Under the pieces are notes generated by a model that did not search any database, was not told where the DNA came from, and worked only from the letters and a program-made list of their open reading frames with translations. Shown in pieces: positions 1 to 7,548 of a stretch of DNA of 64,000 nucleotides. This DNA comes from Novosphingobium huizhouense (GTDB lineage Bacteria; Pseudomonadota; Alphaproteobacteria; Sphingomonadales; Sphingomonadaceae): assembly GCF_020179475.1 (NCBI RefSeq), contig NZ_JAILXZ010000001.1:124001-188000 (forward strand), read 5' to 3'. Position 1 is the stretch's first letter, and every line of letters starts with the position of its first letter. Both the position numbers and the translations under genes were made by a program.

Positions 1-353
1 TCGACACCGCCGGGCGCCTGCACAACAAGCGCGAGCTGATGGACGAGCTCGCCAAGATCCGCCGCGTGCTCGGCCGGCTCAACCCGGAGGCGCCGCACGA
101 CGTGGTGCTGGTGCTCGATGCGACCAACGGCCAGAACGCGCTGCAGCAGATCGAGATCTTCAAGGAAGTGGCGGGCGTTTCCGGTCTGATCATGACCAAG
201 CTCGACGGCACCGCGCGCGGCGGCGTGCTGGTTGCCGCGGCCGAGCAGTACGGCCTGCCGATCCACGCGATCGGCGTCGGCGAGAAGATCGACGACTTGC
301 GCCCGTTCGATCCCGATCTCGTCGCCAAGGTCATCGCGGGAGTGTTCCAGTGA
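1..353 (+). CDS. ftsY: Signal recognition particle receptor FtsY (C-terminal part)
   Basis: Only the last ~116 residues of this SRP-family GTPase are present; the gene enters from the left edge and is in frame from base 3. FtsY docks the ribosome-SRP complex at the inner membrane for co-translational insertion. The visible sequence carries DTAGRLHNK (G3 region of SRP GTPases), TKLDGTARGG (G4 guanine-specificity TKLD plus the family-specific continuation) and the closing GVGEKIDDLRPFD motif, ending at TGA 351-353. These motifs are shared with Ffh, but the ending shortly after the DLRPFD block, without a methionine-rich M domain, marks it as FtsY. The following septation gene is on the same strand, separated by a palindromic repeat. 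Confidence 0.95.
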   Translation, partial: DTAGRLHNKRELMDELAKIRRVLGRLNPEAPHDVVLVLDATNGQNALQQIEIFKEVAGVSGLIMTKLDGTARGGVLVAAAEQYGLPIHAIGVGEKIDDLRPFDPDLVAKVIAGVFQ

Positions 354-390
354 GCCTGCCGCCAAATCTCCGCCACCCCGCCCCGACCGC

Positions 391-469
391 CCTGAGCCTG
401 TCGAAGGGCTGCCTTTCGCCTTCAGCGAGGCGCGCTCCGCAAGAAGGACGGTCCTTCGACAAGCTCAGG
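391..469. repeat. REP-like intergenic palindrome between ftsY and septation gene
   Basis: Two inverted arms, CCTGAGCCTGTCGAAGG at 391-407 and CCTTCGACAAGCTCAGG at 453-469, match at 16 of 17 positions and enclose 45 bases. Palindromes of this sequence type are common, widely dispersed intergenic elements in sphingomonad and related alphaproteobacterial genomes. I saw no second copy in this window. Transcribed, it would form a long stem-loop in the ftsY-septation gene intercistronic region, where it could affect mRNA stability or termination (inference). Confidence 0.7.
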
Positions 470-492
470 ACGGACGGTATTTGAGAACAGCC

Positions 493-1179
493 ATGGTTGA
501 AGCACCCCGTCCCCAGCCTTCGTCGGAAAAGCCCAAGTCCGAGAAACCCAAGTCTTCCTGGGTCAACCTTGCCGTCGACTACGGGCCGCTGCTGGTGTTC
601 TTCCTCGCCTATCGCCTGTTCAGCCCGAAGGGCGATGCGCACGGCGGGATGGACCTCGGCTCGGCGGTGGCGGTGACCAAGTCGACGCTGGCGTTCATGG
701 GCGCGACCGTCGTCGCGCTGGTCGTCTCGAAGTGGCGGCTGGGCAAGATTTCGCCGATGCTGTGGCTGTCGACCGCGCTGATCATGGGCTTCGGCACGCT
801 GACCGTGCTGCTGGGCGATCCGTTCTGGATCCAGGTCAAGCCGACCGCGATCTACCTGCTCTTCGCCGCCGTCCTGTTCGGCGGACTGATGCGCGGCAAG
901 CCGGTGCTGCGCACGCTGCTGCAGAGCGCGTTCGACGGCCTGTCCGACGAAGGCTGGATGAAGCTGTCGCGCAACTGGGCGTTCTTCTTCCTGTTCCTCG
1001 CCGCCCTCAACGAAGTGCTGCGCCACACGCTCAGCTTCGACGGCTGGCTGCAGGCCAAGCTGTGGGGCGTCACCGCGCTGTCGTTCCTGTTCACCTTCGC
1101 GCAGATCCCGATGCTGATGCGCCATGGCCTCGGCGAGGACCAGGCAAGCACCGTCGAGCAGAACCCGCCGCACGATTGA
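493..1179 (+). CDS. ispZ: Inner-membrane septation protein A (YciB/IspZ family)
   Basis: A 228-residue polytopic inner-membrane protein of the YciB/intracellular septation protein A family, linked in other bacteria to cell-envelope synthesis and septation. A hydrophilic N-terminal stretch (~28 residues rich in P, S, K) is followed by WVNLAVDYGPLLVFFLAYR, the typical family start, and about five hydrophobic segments. It is longer than E. coli YciB (179 aa) because of the N-terminal tail. I chose ATG 493; the open frame extends to 232 but that part overlaps ftsY and the palindrome and has no family similarity. Position just after ftsY is compatible with the common ftsY-ispZ neighbourhood in alphaproteobacteria. 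Confidence 0.9.
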   Translation: MVEAPRPQPSSEKPKSEKPKSSWVNLAVDYGPLLVFFLAYRLFSPKGDAHGGMDLGSAVAVTKSTLAFMGATVVALVVSKWRLGKISPMLWLSTALIMGFGTLTVLLGDPFWIQVKPTAIYLLFAAVLFGGLMRGKPVLRTLLQSAFDGLSDEGWMKLSRNWAFFFLFLAALNEVLRHTLSFDGWLQAKLWGVTALSFLFTFAQIPMLMRHGLGEDQASTVEQNPPHD

Positions 1180-1297
1180 AACGGCTTGTCGCACCGTCAA
1201 AAAGGTGTGACATTTTCCCCACGGGCGCTAGTTTCGCCGCGAGCAGCGCGCCGGCTTGCCGCGAAGCTGCTTCAAGAAGCTGAAAAAGGGGGAAATA

Positions 1298-1870
1298 ATG
1301 GCCAAGCTCTTCGGAAATCTGCATCTCGTTCTCGGCATCGGCCTCGTCGCGGCGATTGCCGTCATGGTCGGCTTTGTCGACAGCGCGCCGATCGACGGCA
1401 ATTCCATCTTCCGCTGGCTGCACGTCTTCTTCGGCATCGTGTGGATCGGGCTGCTCTACTACCTGAACTTCGTCCAGGTGCCGACCATGCCCAAGATCCC
1501 GGCCGAGCAGAAGGGCGCCATCACCGGGCACATCGCCCCGCGGGTGTTCTTCTTCTTCCGCTACGGCGCGCTGCTGACGCTGCTCACCGGCCTCGCGATC
1601 TCGATCGTCGACGGCTACGGCCACGCCGCGCTGACCTTCACCGGCGAAGGCAACGTCAAGCTGATCGGCGTGGGCATGTGGCTCGCCATCGTGATGGCCT
1701 TCAACGTGTGGTTCATCATCTGGCCGGCGCAGAAGAAGATCCTCGGCATCGTCGAGGCGAGCGCGGAGGAAAAGGCCGCCGCCGCGCCGCGCGCCCTGAT
1801 CGCCAGCCGCACCAACCTGCTGCTCTCGCTGCCGATGCTCTACTGCATGGTCAGCGCCAACCTCGGCTGA
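1298..1870 (+). CDS. PuuD-like (urate oxidase N-terminal type) membrane protein
   Basis: A 190-residue integral membrane protein resembling the membrane domain of PuuD-type urate hydroxylases. Features: an N-terminal hydrophobic segment, FRWLHVFFGIVWIGLLYYLNF (His-containing helix), a central helix after PRVFFFFRYGA, and WLAIVMAFNVWFIIWPAQKKIL, with further conserved NLLLSLPMLYCMV at the end. The full-length PuuD enzyme carries a C-terminal cytochrome c domain; there is no CXXCH here, so this is the stand-alone membrane form and urate oxidation is unproven. ATG 1298 is preceded by AAGGGGGAAA, a strong ribosome site; an in-frame ATG at 1256 lacks one. No purine-catabolism genes are nearby. Confidence 0.7.
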   Translation: MAKLFGNLHLVLGIGLVAAIAVMVGFVDSAPIDGNSIFRWLHVFFGIVWIGLLYYLNFVQVPTMPKIPAEQKGAITGHIAPRVFFFFRYGALLTLLTGLAISIVDGYGHAALTFTGEGNVKLIGVGMWLAIVMAFNVWFIIWPAQKKILGIVEASAEEKAAAAPRALIASRTNLLLSLPMLYCMVSANLG

Positions 1871-2034
1871 CCCGGCGGCCTCCCGGCCCGCCTGCAACGG
1901 CGCGTCGTCCCGAGCGGGCGGCGCGCCGTTCGCGTTTTGCGGAACCCTTCGCACGGGCGGGCGTTGGCGGGCCATGTCCGGCGTCGAGGCGATGCCGGGC
2001 GCAACCGGTTCACGGGATTGGAGCAAGACCCCTC

Positions 2035-2367
2035 ATGCGCAAGCTTTCCATCGTCGCCATGTCCTTCGCCGCCGCCGGCGCGCTGTCCCTCGCCGCCTGC
2101 TCGGAAAAGACCCAGGACAACGCCGCCGCGACCGCCTCCTCGGCCGCCGGCGATGTCGCCAATGCCGCCGACAACGTCGGCGATGCCGCCAAGGACAGCG
2201 CCGATGCGGTGAGCGCGGCCGCCAGCGACGCGGTCGACAAGGCCGGCGCCGCGGCCGACAAGGCAGGCGTCGCCGCCGACCGGATGGGCGAGCACGTCAA
2301 GCAGGGCGCGGCCGAGGCCGAGGCGACCATCCAGGACGAGCCGGTGTCGAAGGCGAAGAAGGACTGA
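2035..2367 (+). CDS. Small Ala/Asp-rich lipoprotein
   Basis: A 110-residue predicted lipoprotein. The N-terminus MRKLSIVAMSFAAAGALSLAAC is a lipoprotein signal with lipobox LAAC and Cys22 as the lipidation site. The mature part is strongly alanine/aspartate/lysine biased and looks like a heptad-like amphipathic helix (repeats of AAD, DKAGAAADK), similar in character to YtxH/entericidin-like envelope stress lipoproteins, but I cannot assign a family. It ends 11 bases before the convergent response-regulator gene. Confidence 0.75.
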   Translation: MRKLSIVAMSFAAAGALSLAACSEKTQDNAAATASSAAGDVANAADNVGDAAKDSADAVSAAASDAVDKAGAAADKAGVAADRMGEHVKQGAAEAEATIQDEPVSKAKKD

Positions 2368-2378
2368 GCTTTCGGGCG

Positions 2379-2732
2379 CTAGCCCGTCGTCAGCCGGACG
2401 AGCTCGTCGACGAGCGCGTCCGGCCGATAGGGCTTGGACAGCACCGTGATGTCGGCGAACTCGGCCTGCACCGCGCCGTAGCCGGTCGCGATCACGAACG
2501 GCACGCCGCGCTGGCGCAGCAGGCGTGCGACCGGCGCCCCCGGCTCCCCGCCGAGGTTCCAGTCGAGCACGGCCGCATCGAGCGTCTCCCCGCCGCCGAG
2601 GTCGAGCCCCTCGGCCAGCGTCCCGGCCGGGCCGATCACCTGCGCGCCCTCGTCCTCGAGGATGTCGCCGATCATCGCCGCGACGATGAACTCGTCCTCG
2701 ACCACGAGGATGCGCTTGCCCGCCAGACTCAC
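2379..2732 (-). CDS. Single-domain response regulator
   Basis: A 117-residue stand-alone receiver domain. It has the acidic pair E12/D13 (ILVVEDE), phospho-acceptor D57 (VLDWNL), the T/S switch (VIATGYG) and the conserved Lys in LSKPYRPDAL. There is no output domain. The start is GTG 2732, whose GTGA overlaps the TGA stop of the upstream HWE kinase, so the two are translationally coupled. Receiver-only partners of HWE/HisKA_2 kinases are common in alphaproteobacteria, where they can serve as phosphate sinks or feed PhyR/NepR-type stress control; which applies here is not shown by the sequence. Confidence 0.9.
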   Translation of the reverse strand: MSLAGKRILVVEDEFIVAAMIGDILEDEGAQVIGPAGTLAEGLDLGGGETLDAAVLDWNLGGEPGAPVARLLRQRGVPFVIATGYGAVQAEFADITVLSKPYRPDALVDELVRLTTG

Positions 2733-3682
2733 CCGACTTCTCCCATCGGAAACGATAGACGGCACACCAGCCCCTGCGGCGCGTAGTCGACGCTGGTCTC
2801 GCCGCTCAGCTGCCGCTTGACCGCGCCTTCGATCATCCGCGAGCCGAAGCCCTTGCGGCTGGGCGCGGCGACCGGCGGGCCGCCCAGTTCCCGCCAGATC
2901 AGCGAGAGCCGCCGGCGTGCGGCGTCGAGCCCCCAGTCGACTTCGACCCAGCCCCCCTCGCGCGACAGCGCGCCGTACTTCATCGCGTTGGTTGAAAGCT
3001 CGTGCAGCACCATGATCAGCGGAATGGTGGGTCCCGCCGCAATCGTGATCTCGGGTCCCTCGGCCCGGATCGTGCCGCGCCGGCAGATCGCGGTGCCCTG
3101 CCGCACGATCTCGTCGAGCGTGTTCCCGCCCCAGCTGGCGCGGCTCAGCATCGTGTGCGCGCCCGCCAGCGCCGAGAGCCGTTCGTTGAAGGTCTCGACC
3201 GGCCGCTCGGGCAAGTCGGCGTCGCGGAAGGTCTGCTGCGCCATCGCCTGGACCACCATCAGCGTGTTCTTGACGCGGTGGTTCAACTCGCCGACCAGCA
3301 GCGCGGTGCGCTCCTCGAGCAGTTTGCGCTCGGTGATGTCGATCCCGGTCGATTGCGCGACGGCGAGCCTGCCATCGGCATCGAATTCGAGCGCGTGGTT
3401 GCGCCAGAGCATCCAGCGCGCCCCCGCACTGGTCTCGAACCGGTTCTCGATGGTGACCTCGACGTTGTCGGGCGTGAGCAGGTCCACCTGCGCCTGCACG
3501 CCGGCGCGGTCCTCGCCGGTGACGAAGTCCCACAGCGAGCGTCCGACCAGGGTCTCGCGGCTCTCCCCCAGACTTTCGGCATAGGCGCGGTTGACGAACA
3601 GGATCGTGCCGTCGGCGCGGAACCGGCACACCATCTCGAGCTGCGCGTCGAGGATTTCCAGCAACATCGCGGAATCCGGCAT
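2729..3682 (-). CDS. PAS-HWE sensor histidine kinase
   Basis: A soluble 317-residue kinase. An N-terminal PAS domain (~8-120, LLEILDAQLEMVCRF... to TGIDITERK) is followed by an HWE/HisKA_2-type dimerisation helix with LNHRVKNTL, phospho-acceptor His135, an N-box (MVLHELSTNAMKYGAL) and a C-terminal GFGSRMIEG motif. The diagnostic WxE is visible as LIWRELGG. No membrane segment is present, so it senses a cytoplasmic signal. I chose ATG 3682, just before the PAS domain; in-frame ATGs at 3724 and 3754 are possible, the last lying 16 bases from the kup stop. It forms an operon with the downstream response regulator through a GTGA overlap. Confidence 0.88.
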   Translation of the reverse strand: MPDSAMLLEILDAQLEMVCRFRADGTILFVNRAYAESLGESRETLVGRSLWDFVTGEDRAGVQAQVDLLTPDNVEVTIENRFETSAGARWMLWRNHALEFDADGRLAVAQSTGIDITERKLLEERTALLVGELNHRVKNTLMVVQAMAQQTFRDADLPERPVETFNERLSALAGAHTMLSRASWGGNTLDEIVRQGTAICRRGTIRAEGPEITIAAGPTIPLIMVLHELSTNAMKYGALSREGGWVEVDWGLDAARRRLSLIWRELGGPPVAAPSRKGFGSRMIEGAVKRQLSGETSVDYAPQGLVCRLSFPMGEVG

Positions 3683-3770
3683 GGCGGCGGTATTAATTCC
3701 CTGTTTCGGGAACCAACCTACCATCAACCCACGCAATTCCAATGGGCTACGCAACTTTTATCCGAAACGT

Positions 3771-5702
3771 TCAGATCTTGAGCTGGCTGCCCAGTTCGAC
3801 CACGCGATTGGTCGGCAGGCGGAAGAACTCCATCGCGCTCGCGGCATTGCGCAGCATCCAGGCAAACAGCTTCTCGCGCCACAGCGCCATGCCCGGCTTG
3901 TCCGAAGGGATCAGTGTCTGGCGCGAAAGGAAGAAGCTGGTCTTCATCATGTCGAAGGCCTCGCCGCACATCGTCACCGTCTTGAGCGCGGCGGGCACGT
4001 CGGTCTCTTCGAGGAAGCCGAAGCGCAGCGTCAGGCGATAGAAGCCATTGCCGAAGTCCTTCACCGTCGAGCGTTCCGCCGGCTCCATGTAGGGCACGTC
4101 CTCGATGTGCACGGTCAGGATCACCACGCGTTCGTGCAGCACCTTGTTGTGCTTGATGTTGTGGAGCAGCGCCGAGGGCACCCCCGCCACGGTCGAGGCC
4201 ATGAACACCGCGGTGCCCGGCACCCGCGTCGCGCTCGAATGCGCCGACTTGGTGAACACCTCGAGCGGGATCGAGCCTTCGGCCATGCCCTGGCGCATCA
4301 GCGCGCGCCCGCGCGACCAGGTGGTGAGCAGGGTGAAGATGGCGACGCCCATCAGCAGCGGCACCCAGCCGCCATCGGGAATCTTGGTGAGGTTGGCGCC
4401 GAGGTAACCCGCGTCGATCAGGAAGAACACCGTCAGCAGGCCGATCGCCAGCGGCTTCTTCCAGCACCACAGCTTGAACAGCACCACCGCCAGCAGGAAG
4501 TTGTCGATCAGCATCGCGCCGGTCACCGCGATGCCGTAGGCGGCGGTGAGGTTCGACGAGCGCTGGAACACCAGCACCAGCAGGATCACCGCGATCATCA
4601 GCGCGAAGTTGATCACCGGGATGTAGATCTGCCCCGCCGCCGTGCTGGTGTGCTTGATCGTCATGCGCGGGATGAAGCCCAGCTGGATCGCCTGCTGCGT
4701 CACCGAGAACGCGCCCGAGATCACCGCCTGCGAGGCGATCACCGCGGCGAGGCTGGCGATGATCAGCAGCGGCCACTGGAACCAGTCGGGCGCGAGGAAA
4801 TAGAACGGGCTCTCGAGCGCGGCCGGGTTGCGCATCAGCAGCGAGGCCTGGCCGAGGTAGTTGAGCACCAGCGCCGGCAGCACGAAGACCAGCCACGACA
4901 TGCGGATCGGGTTGCGCCCGAAGTGGCCCATATCGGCATAGAGCGCCTCGGCCCCGGTCACCGCCAGCACGGCCGCGCCCATCGCGAGGAAGCCGCGGAA
5001 CGGGTCGGACAGGAACATGGCGACCGCATGGTGCGGCGACAGCGCGGCGATCACCTGCGGCATCTGCGCGATGCTGACGAGGCCCAGCACGGCGATCGTG
5101 GCGAAGTAGAACAGCATGATCGGGCCGAAGAAGGTCGCGACCTTTTCGGTGCCGCGCGACTGGATCAGGAACAGCCCGATCAGGATCGTCACCACCATCG
5201 GCACGATCAGCGGGTGCATCTCGGGCTGGTAGACCGCCACGCCCTCGATCGCGCCCATCACCGACACCGCCGGCGTGATCATCGAATCGCCGTAGAACAG
5301 CGCGGTCGCGAACACGCCCAGGAGGATGATCCCCTTGCCCCAGCGGTTGCCCGAGGTGTGCTGGTTGATCAGCGCGAGCAGCGCGAGGCTGCCGCCCTCG
5401 CCCTTGTTGTCGGCGCGCATGATCACCGAGACGTACTTGAGCGTCACGATGATCATCATCGACCAGAACATCAGGCTGATGATGCCGTAGACGTGCAACT
5501 GGTCGAGCGGCAGCGGATGGTGCCCGGCGAAGGTATCGCGCAACGCGTAGAGCGGGCTGGTGCCGATGTCGCCGAACACCACGCCGATCGCGCCGACCGC
5601 CATCTTGAGCAGGCTGCCCTGCCCGTGGCCGCCGTGACCGCCCTGCGCGGCGTCGGCGTGTCCGGCCGGGGCGCTATCGGAGCCAACAACGGCGTCGTTC
5701 AT
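3771..5702 (-). CDS. kup: Kup-family potassium uptake transporter
   Basis: A 643-residue K+/H+ symporter of the KUP/HAK/KT family, matching the family's usual ~620-650 residues. After a hydrophilic, His/Gly-rich N-terminus comes [20 protein letters not shown], the signature first helix, then about 12 membrane segments including [17 protein letters not shown] and [19 protein letters not shown]. The C-terminal ~170 residues form the soluble cytoplasmic domain. ATG 5702 (MNDAVV) is preferred over an upstream in-frame ATG at 5774, since the extra 24 residues are not family-like. It lies upstream of, and on the same strand as, the kinase pair. Confidence 0.95.
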   Translation of the reverse strand: MNDAVVGSDSAPAGHADAAQGGHGGHGQGSLLKMAVGAIGVVFGDIGTSPLYALRDTFAGHHPLPLDQLHVYGIISLMFWSMMIIVTLKYVSVIMRADNKGEGGSLALLALINQHTSGNRWGKGIILLGVFATALFYGDSMITPAVSVMGAIEGVAVYQPEMHPLIVPMVVTILIGLFLIQSRGTEKVATFFGPIMLFYFATIAVLGLVSIAQMPQVIAALSPHHAVAMFLSDPFRGFLAMGAAVLAVTGAEALYADMGHFGRNPIRMSWLVFVLPALVLNYLGQASLLMRNPAALESPFYFLAPDWFQWPLLIIASLAAVIASQAVISGAFSVTQQAIQLGFIPRMTIKHTSTAAGQIYIPVINFALMIAVILLVLVFQRSSNLTAAYGIAVTGAMLIDNFLLAVVLFKLWCWKKPLAIGLLTVFFLIDAGYLGANLTKIPDGGWVPLLMGVAIFTLLTTWSRGRALMRQGMAEGSIPLEVFTKSAHSSATRVPGTAVFMASTVAGVPSALLHNIKHNKVLHERVVILTVHIEDVPYMEPAERSTVKDFGNGFYRLTLRFGFLEETDVPAALKTVTMCGEAFDMMKTSFFLSRQTLIPSDKPGMALWREKLFAWMLRNAASAMEFFRLPTNRVVELGSQLKI

Positions 5703-5888
5703 GCCACGCGATCCCCGACCATTGCCCAGTCCTATCCGGCCCAGTCCCGTCTGGTCCTGTCCCTCCAGACCCACTTCGGACCCGGATCGGCGCGGCGCTT
5801 AGCATTGCCCCTTAGCCCCCGCAATGGGAGTGAAGAGCAAGCGACGCCAGCCTGCAACGCCCTTGATTCAGGGCGGTTCCGCGAGGGT

Positions 5889-6569
5889 CTAGCGGGCGGG
5901 AGGGGCCGAATCGGCAGCCGGCCCCGCAGGCGGCGGCATCGCCTGCCCGCTCGCCGCGAGCATCTGGTCGAGTCGCGCCAGCCGGCTTTCGAGGTCGGCG
6001 CGATAGGGCGCGTCGGCCGGCGCGCGGCGCAGCAGCTCGGCCCAGATCGCGCGCGCGTCGGCGAGCTTGCCCGACTGCGCCAGCGCGAGGCCCATGAAGA
6101 ACGGCGGCCCGGGATGGTCGGGGGCGATCTGCGCCGCCTTCTGGAAGGCGAACTGCGCCGCCGGGGTGATCAGCCCGTCGCTGTGCCCGACGAGGGCATT
6201 GCCATAGGCGACCCACAGGTCGGCATCGTCCGGGTTCTTGCCCACCGCGGTCTTGAGCACGTCCGACGCGGCGCGGAACTGCCCCTCGCGCGACAGCGCA
6301 TCGGCCAGCGTCAGCCACGAGGCGCCCTTGCCGAAGGCATCGCCCATTTCCTGCCGCTGCTTGAGCAGCGCGGCATCGGCGGTCTTCTCGGTCTCGGCCG
6401 CCTGCTTGGGGGCGCCGGCATAGCCCGGATGCCCCTGCAGCGCGTAGCCCGCGATCCCGAACAGCAGCGCGGCGCCGGCGATCTCCCAGCCGGCGCGCGG
6501 GATCTTGAGCACGAACACCAGCACCGCGAACACCGCGGCGGCGGCAAGCAGGATCAGCGCCCAGGTCAT
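5889..6569 (-). CDS. ccmI: Cytochrome c biogenesis protein CcmI (TPR)
   Basis: A 226-residue membrane-anchored TPR protein, the apocytochrome-c chaperone of System I. Two N-terminal hydrophobic helices (LILLAAAAVFAVLVFVL and GAALLFGIAGYAL) precede a periplasmic domain with TPR-like units (~85-200: WLTLADALSREGQFRAASDVL, DLWVAYGNALV, PFFMGLALAQSGKLADARAIW). The C-terminus is Pro/Ala rich. It is the last gene of the ccm operon; its ATG 6569 overlaps the ccmH stop by ATGA. Confidence 0.88.
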   Translation of the reverse strand: MTWALILLAAAAVFAVLVFVLKIPRAGWEIAGAALLFGIAGYALQGHPGYAGAPKQAAETEKTADAALLKQRQEMGDAFGKGASWLTLADALSREGQFRAASDVLKTAVGKNPDDADLWVAYGNALVGHSDGLITPAAQFAFQKAAQIAPDHPGPPFFMGLALAQSGKLADARAIWAELLRRAPADAPYRADLESRLARLDQMLAASGQAMPPPAGPAADSAPPAR

Positions 6570-6997
6570 GGCTTGTCGCCCTCGTTGTCGGCCCTGCGCC
6601 GGAACCGGCCGCGCAGCAGCAGCGCGGCGAGCGCGAGGAACACCAGCGGCGCCGCGAACAGCGGCCAGGTGATCGGCTTCACCTGCGGGGTATAGCTCAC
6701 GTAGTCGCCATAGCGTTCGATCAGCCACTGGCGGATCGCCTCGGGGTCCTCGCCCGCGGCGATGCGGGTGCGCACCTGGTGGCGCATGTCGCCCGCCATC
6801 GGCGCGTCGCTGTCGGCGATCGACTGGCTCTGGCACTTGAGGCAGCGCAGCGTTTCCATCAGCGCCTGCGCCTTGGCCTCCTTGGCCGGATCGTCGAGCT
6901 GGCGGTAGGCATAGGGCGCGGGCGGCATCGCATCCTGCGCCACCACCAGCGTCGGCGCGAGGAGAAGCGCGAAGAAGGCGATCAGCAGGCGCCGCAT
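6566..6997 (-). CDS. ccmH: Cytochrome c maturation thioredoxin-like protein CcmH
   Basis: A 143-residue protein with signal peptide (MRRLLIAFFALLLAPTLVVAQ), the family-defining motif LRCLKCQSQSIADS with the redox-active CxxC, a three-helix periplasmic domain (IRQWLIERYGDYVSYTP) and a C-terminal membrane anchor (LFAAPLVFLALAALLL) ending in basic residues. CcmH keeps the CXXCH thiols of apocytochromes reduced for heme ligation together with CcmF and CcmG. Both ends overlap neighbours by ATGA, indicating tight translational coupling. Confidence 0.95.
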   Translation of the reverse strand: MRRLLIAFFALLLAPTLVVAQDAMPPAPYAYRQLDDPAKEAKAQALMETLRCLKCQSQSIADSDAPMAGDMRHQVRTRIAAGEDPEAIRQWLIERYGDYVSYTPQVKPITWPLFAAPLVFLALAALLLRGRFRRRADNEGDKP

Positions 6998-7548
6998 CAC
7001 TTCCCCGCCTCCTCGAGCTTGGCCAAGATCAGCGGCACGTCCTCGGGGCGGATGTCGCCGATGTGCTGGTAGCGGATCACGCCCTTGCCATCGATGACAA
7101 ACGTCTCGGGCACGCCCGACGAGCCGATCGCGAGCTGGACCTGGCTCAGGTCGTCCTTGCCGATCCGCGCGAAGGGGTTGCCGTTCTGCGCGAGGAAGCG
7201 CGCGACGTCCTCCTTGCGGTCGCGGATCGCCACGCCGTCGATCTCGACACCCTGCCCGGCCAGCTGCGCGAGCTGCGGCGATTCGACCGCGCAGGGCACG
7301 CACCAGCTGGCAAAGACGTTGAGCAGGCGCGGCTTGCCCGCCTTGAACACGGCGGTGGCAAGGCCCGGGCGGTCGTCGGTCGCGGGCGGCAGGTCGAACG
7401 CGGGCAGCGGCTTGCCGATGAAGGCGCTCGCCACCTCCCGGTCGGCGGGCCGCACCAGGCCCCAGATCACCAGCGCGAAGAAGCCGGCGAACAGGATCAG
7501 CGGCAGCCACAGCGCAAGGCCGGGCTTCTTGCGCACCTCGCCGCTCAT
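6997..7548 (-). CDS. ccmG: Thiol:disulfide oxidoreductase CcmG/DsbE
   Basis: A 183-residue membrane-tethered thioredoxin-fold reductase. After an N-terminal anchor (LWLPLILFAGFFALVIWGLV) comes the thioredoxin domain with NVFASWCVPCAVESPQL, containing the active-site WCVPC, and the cis-Pro region GVPETFVIDGKG. It passes reductant to CcmH and apocytochrome c in the periplasm. ATG 7548 overlaps the ccmF stop and its own stop overlaps ccmH. Confidence 0.95.
   Translation of the reverse strand: MSGEVRKKPGLALWLPLILFAGFFALVIWGLVRPADREVASAFIGKPLPAFDLPPATDDRPGLATAVFKAGKPRLLNVFASWCVPCAVESPQLAQLAGQGVEIDGVAIRDRKEDVARFLAQNGNPFARIGKDDLSQVQLAIGSSGVPETFVIDGKGVIRYQHIGDIRPEDVPLILAKLEEAGK

Noticed and set aside
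3591..6695. 1034-codon plus-strand open frame over kup and ccmI
   Set aside because: It mirrors two well-supported minus-strand genes; its His/Arg/Gln-rich translation is the usual antisense artefact of GC-rich codons.
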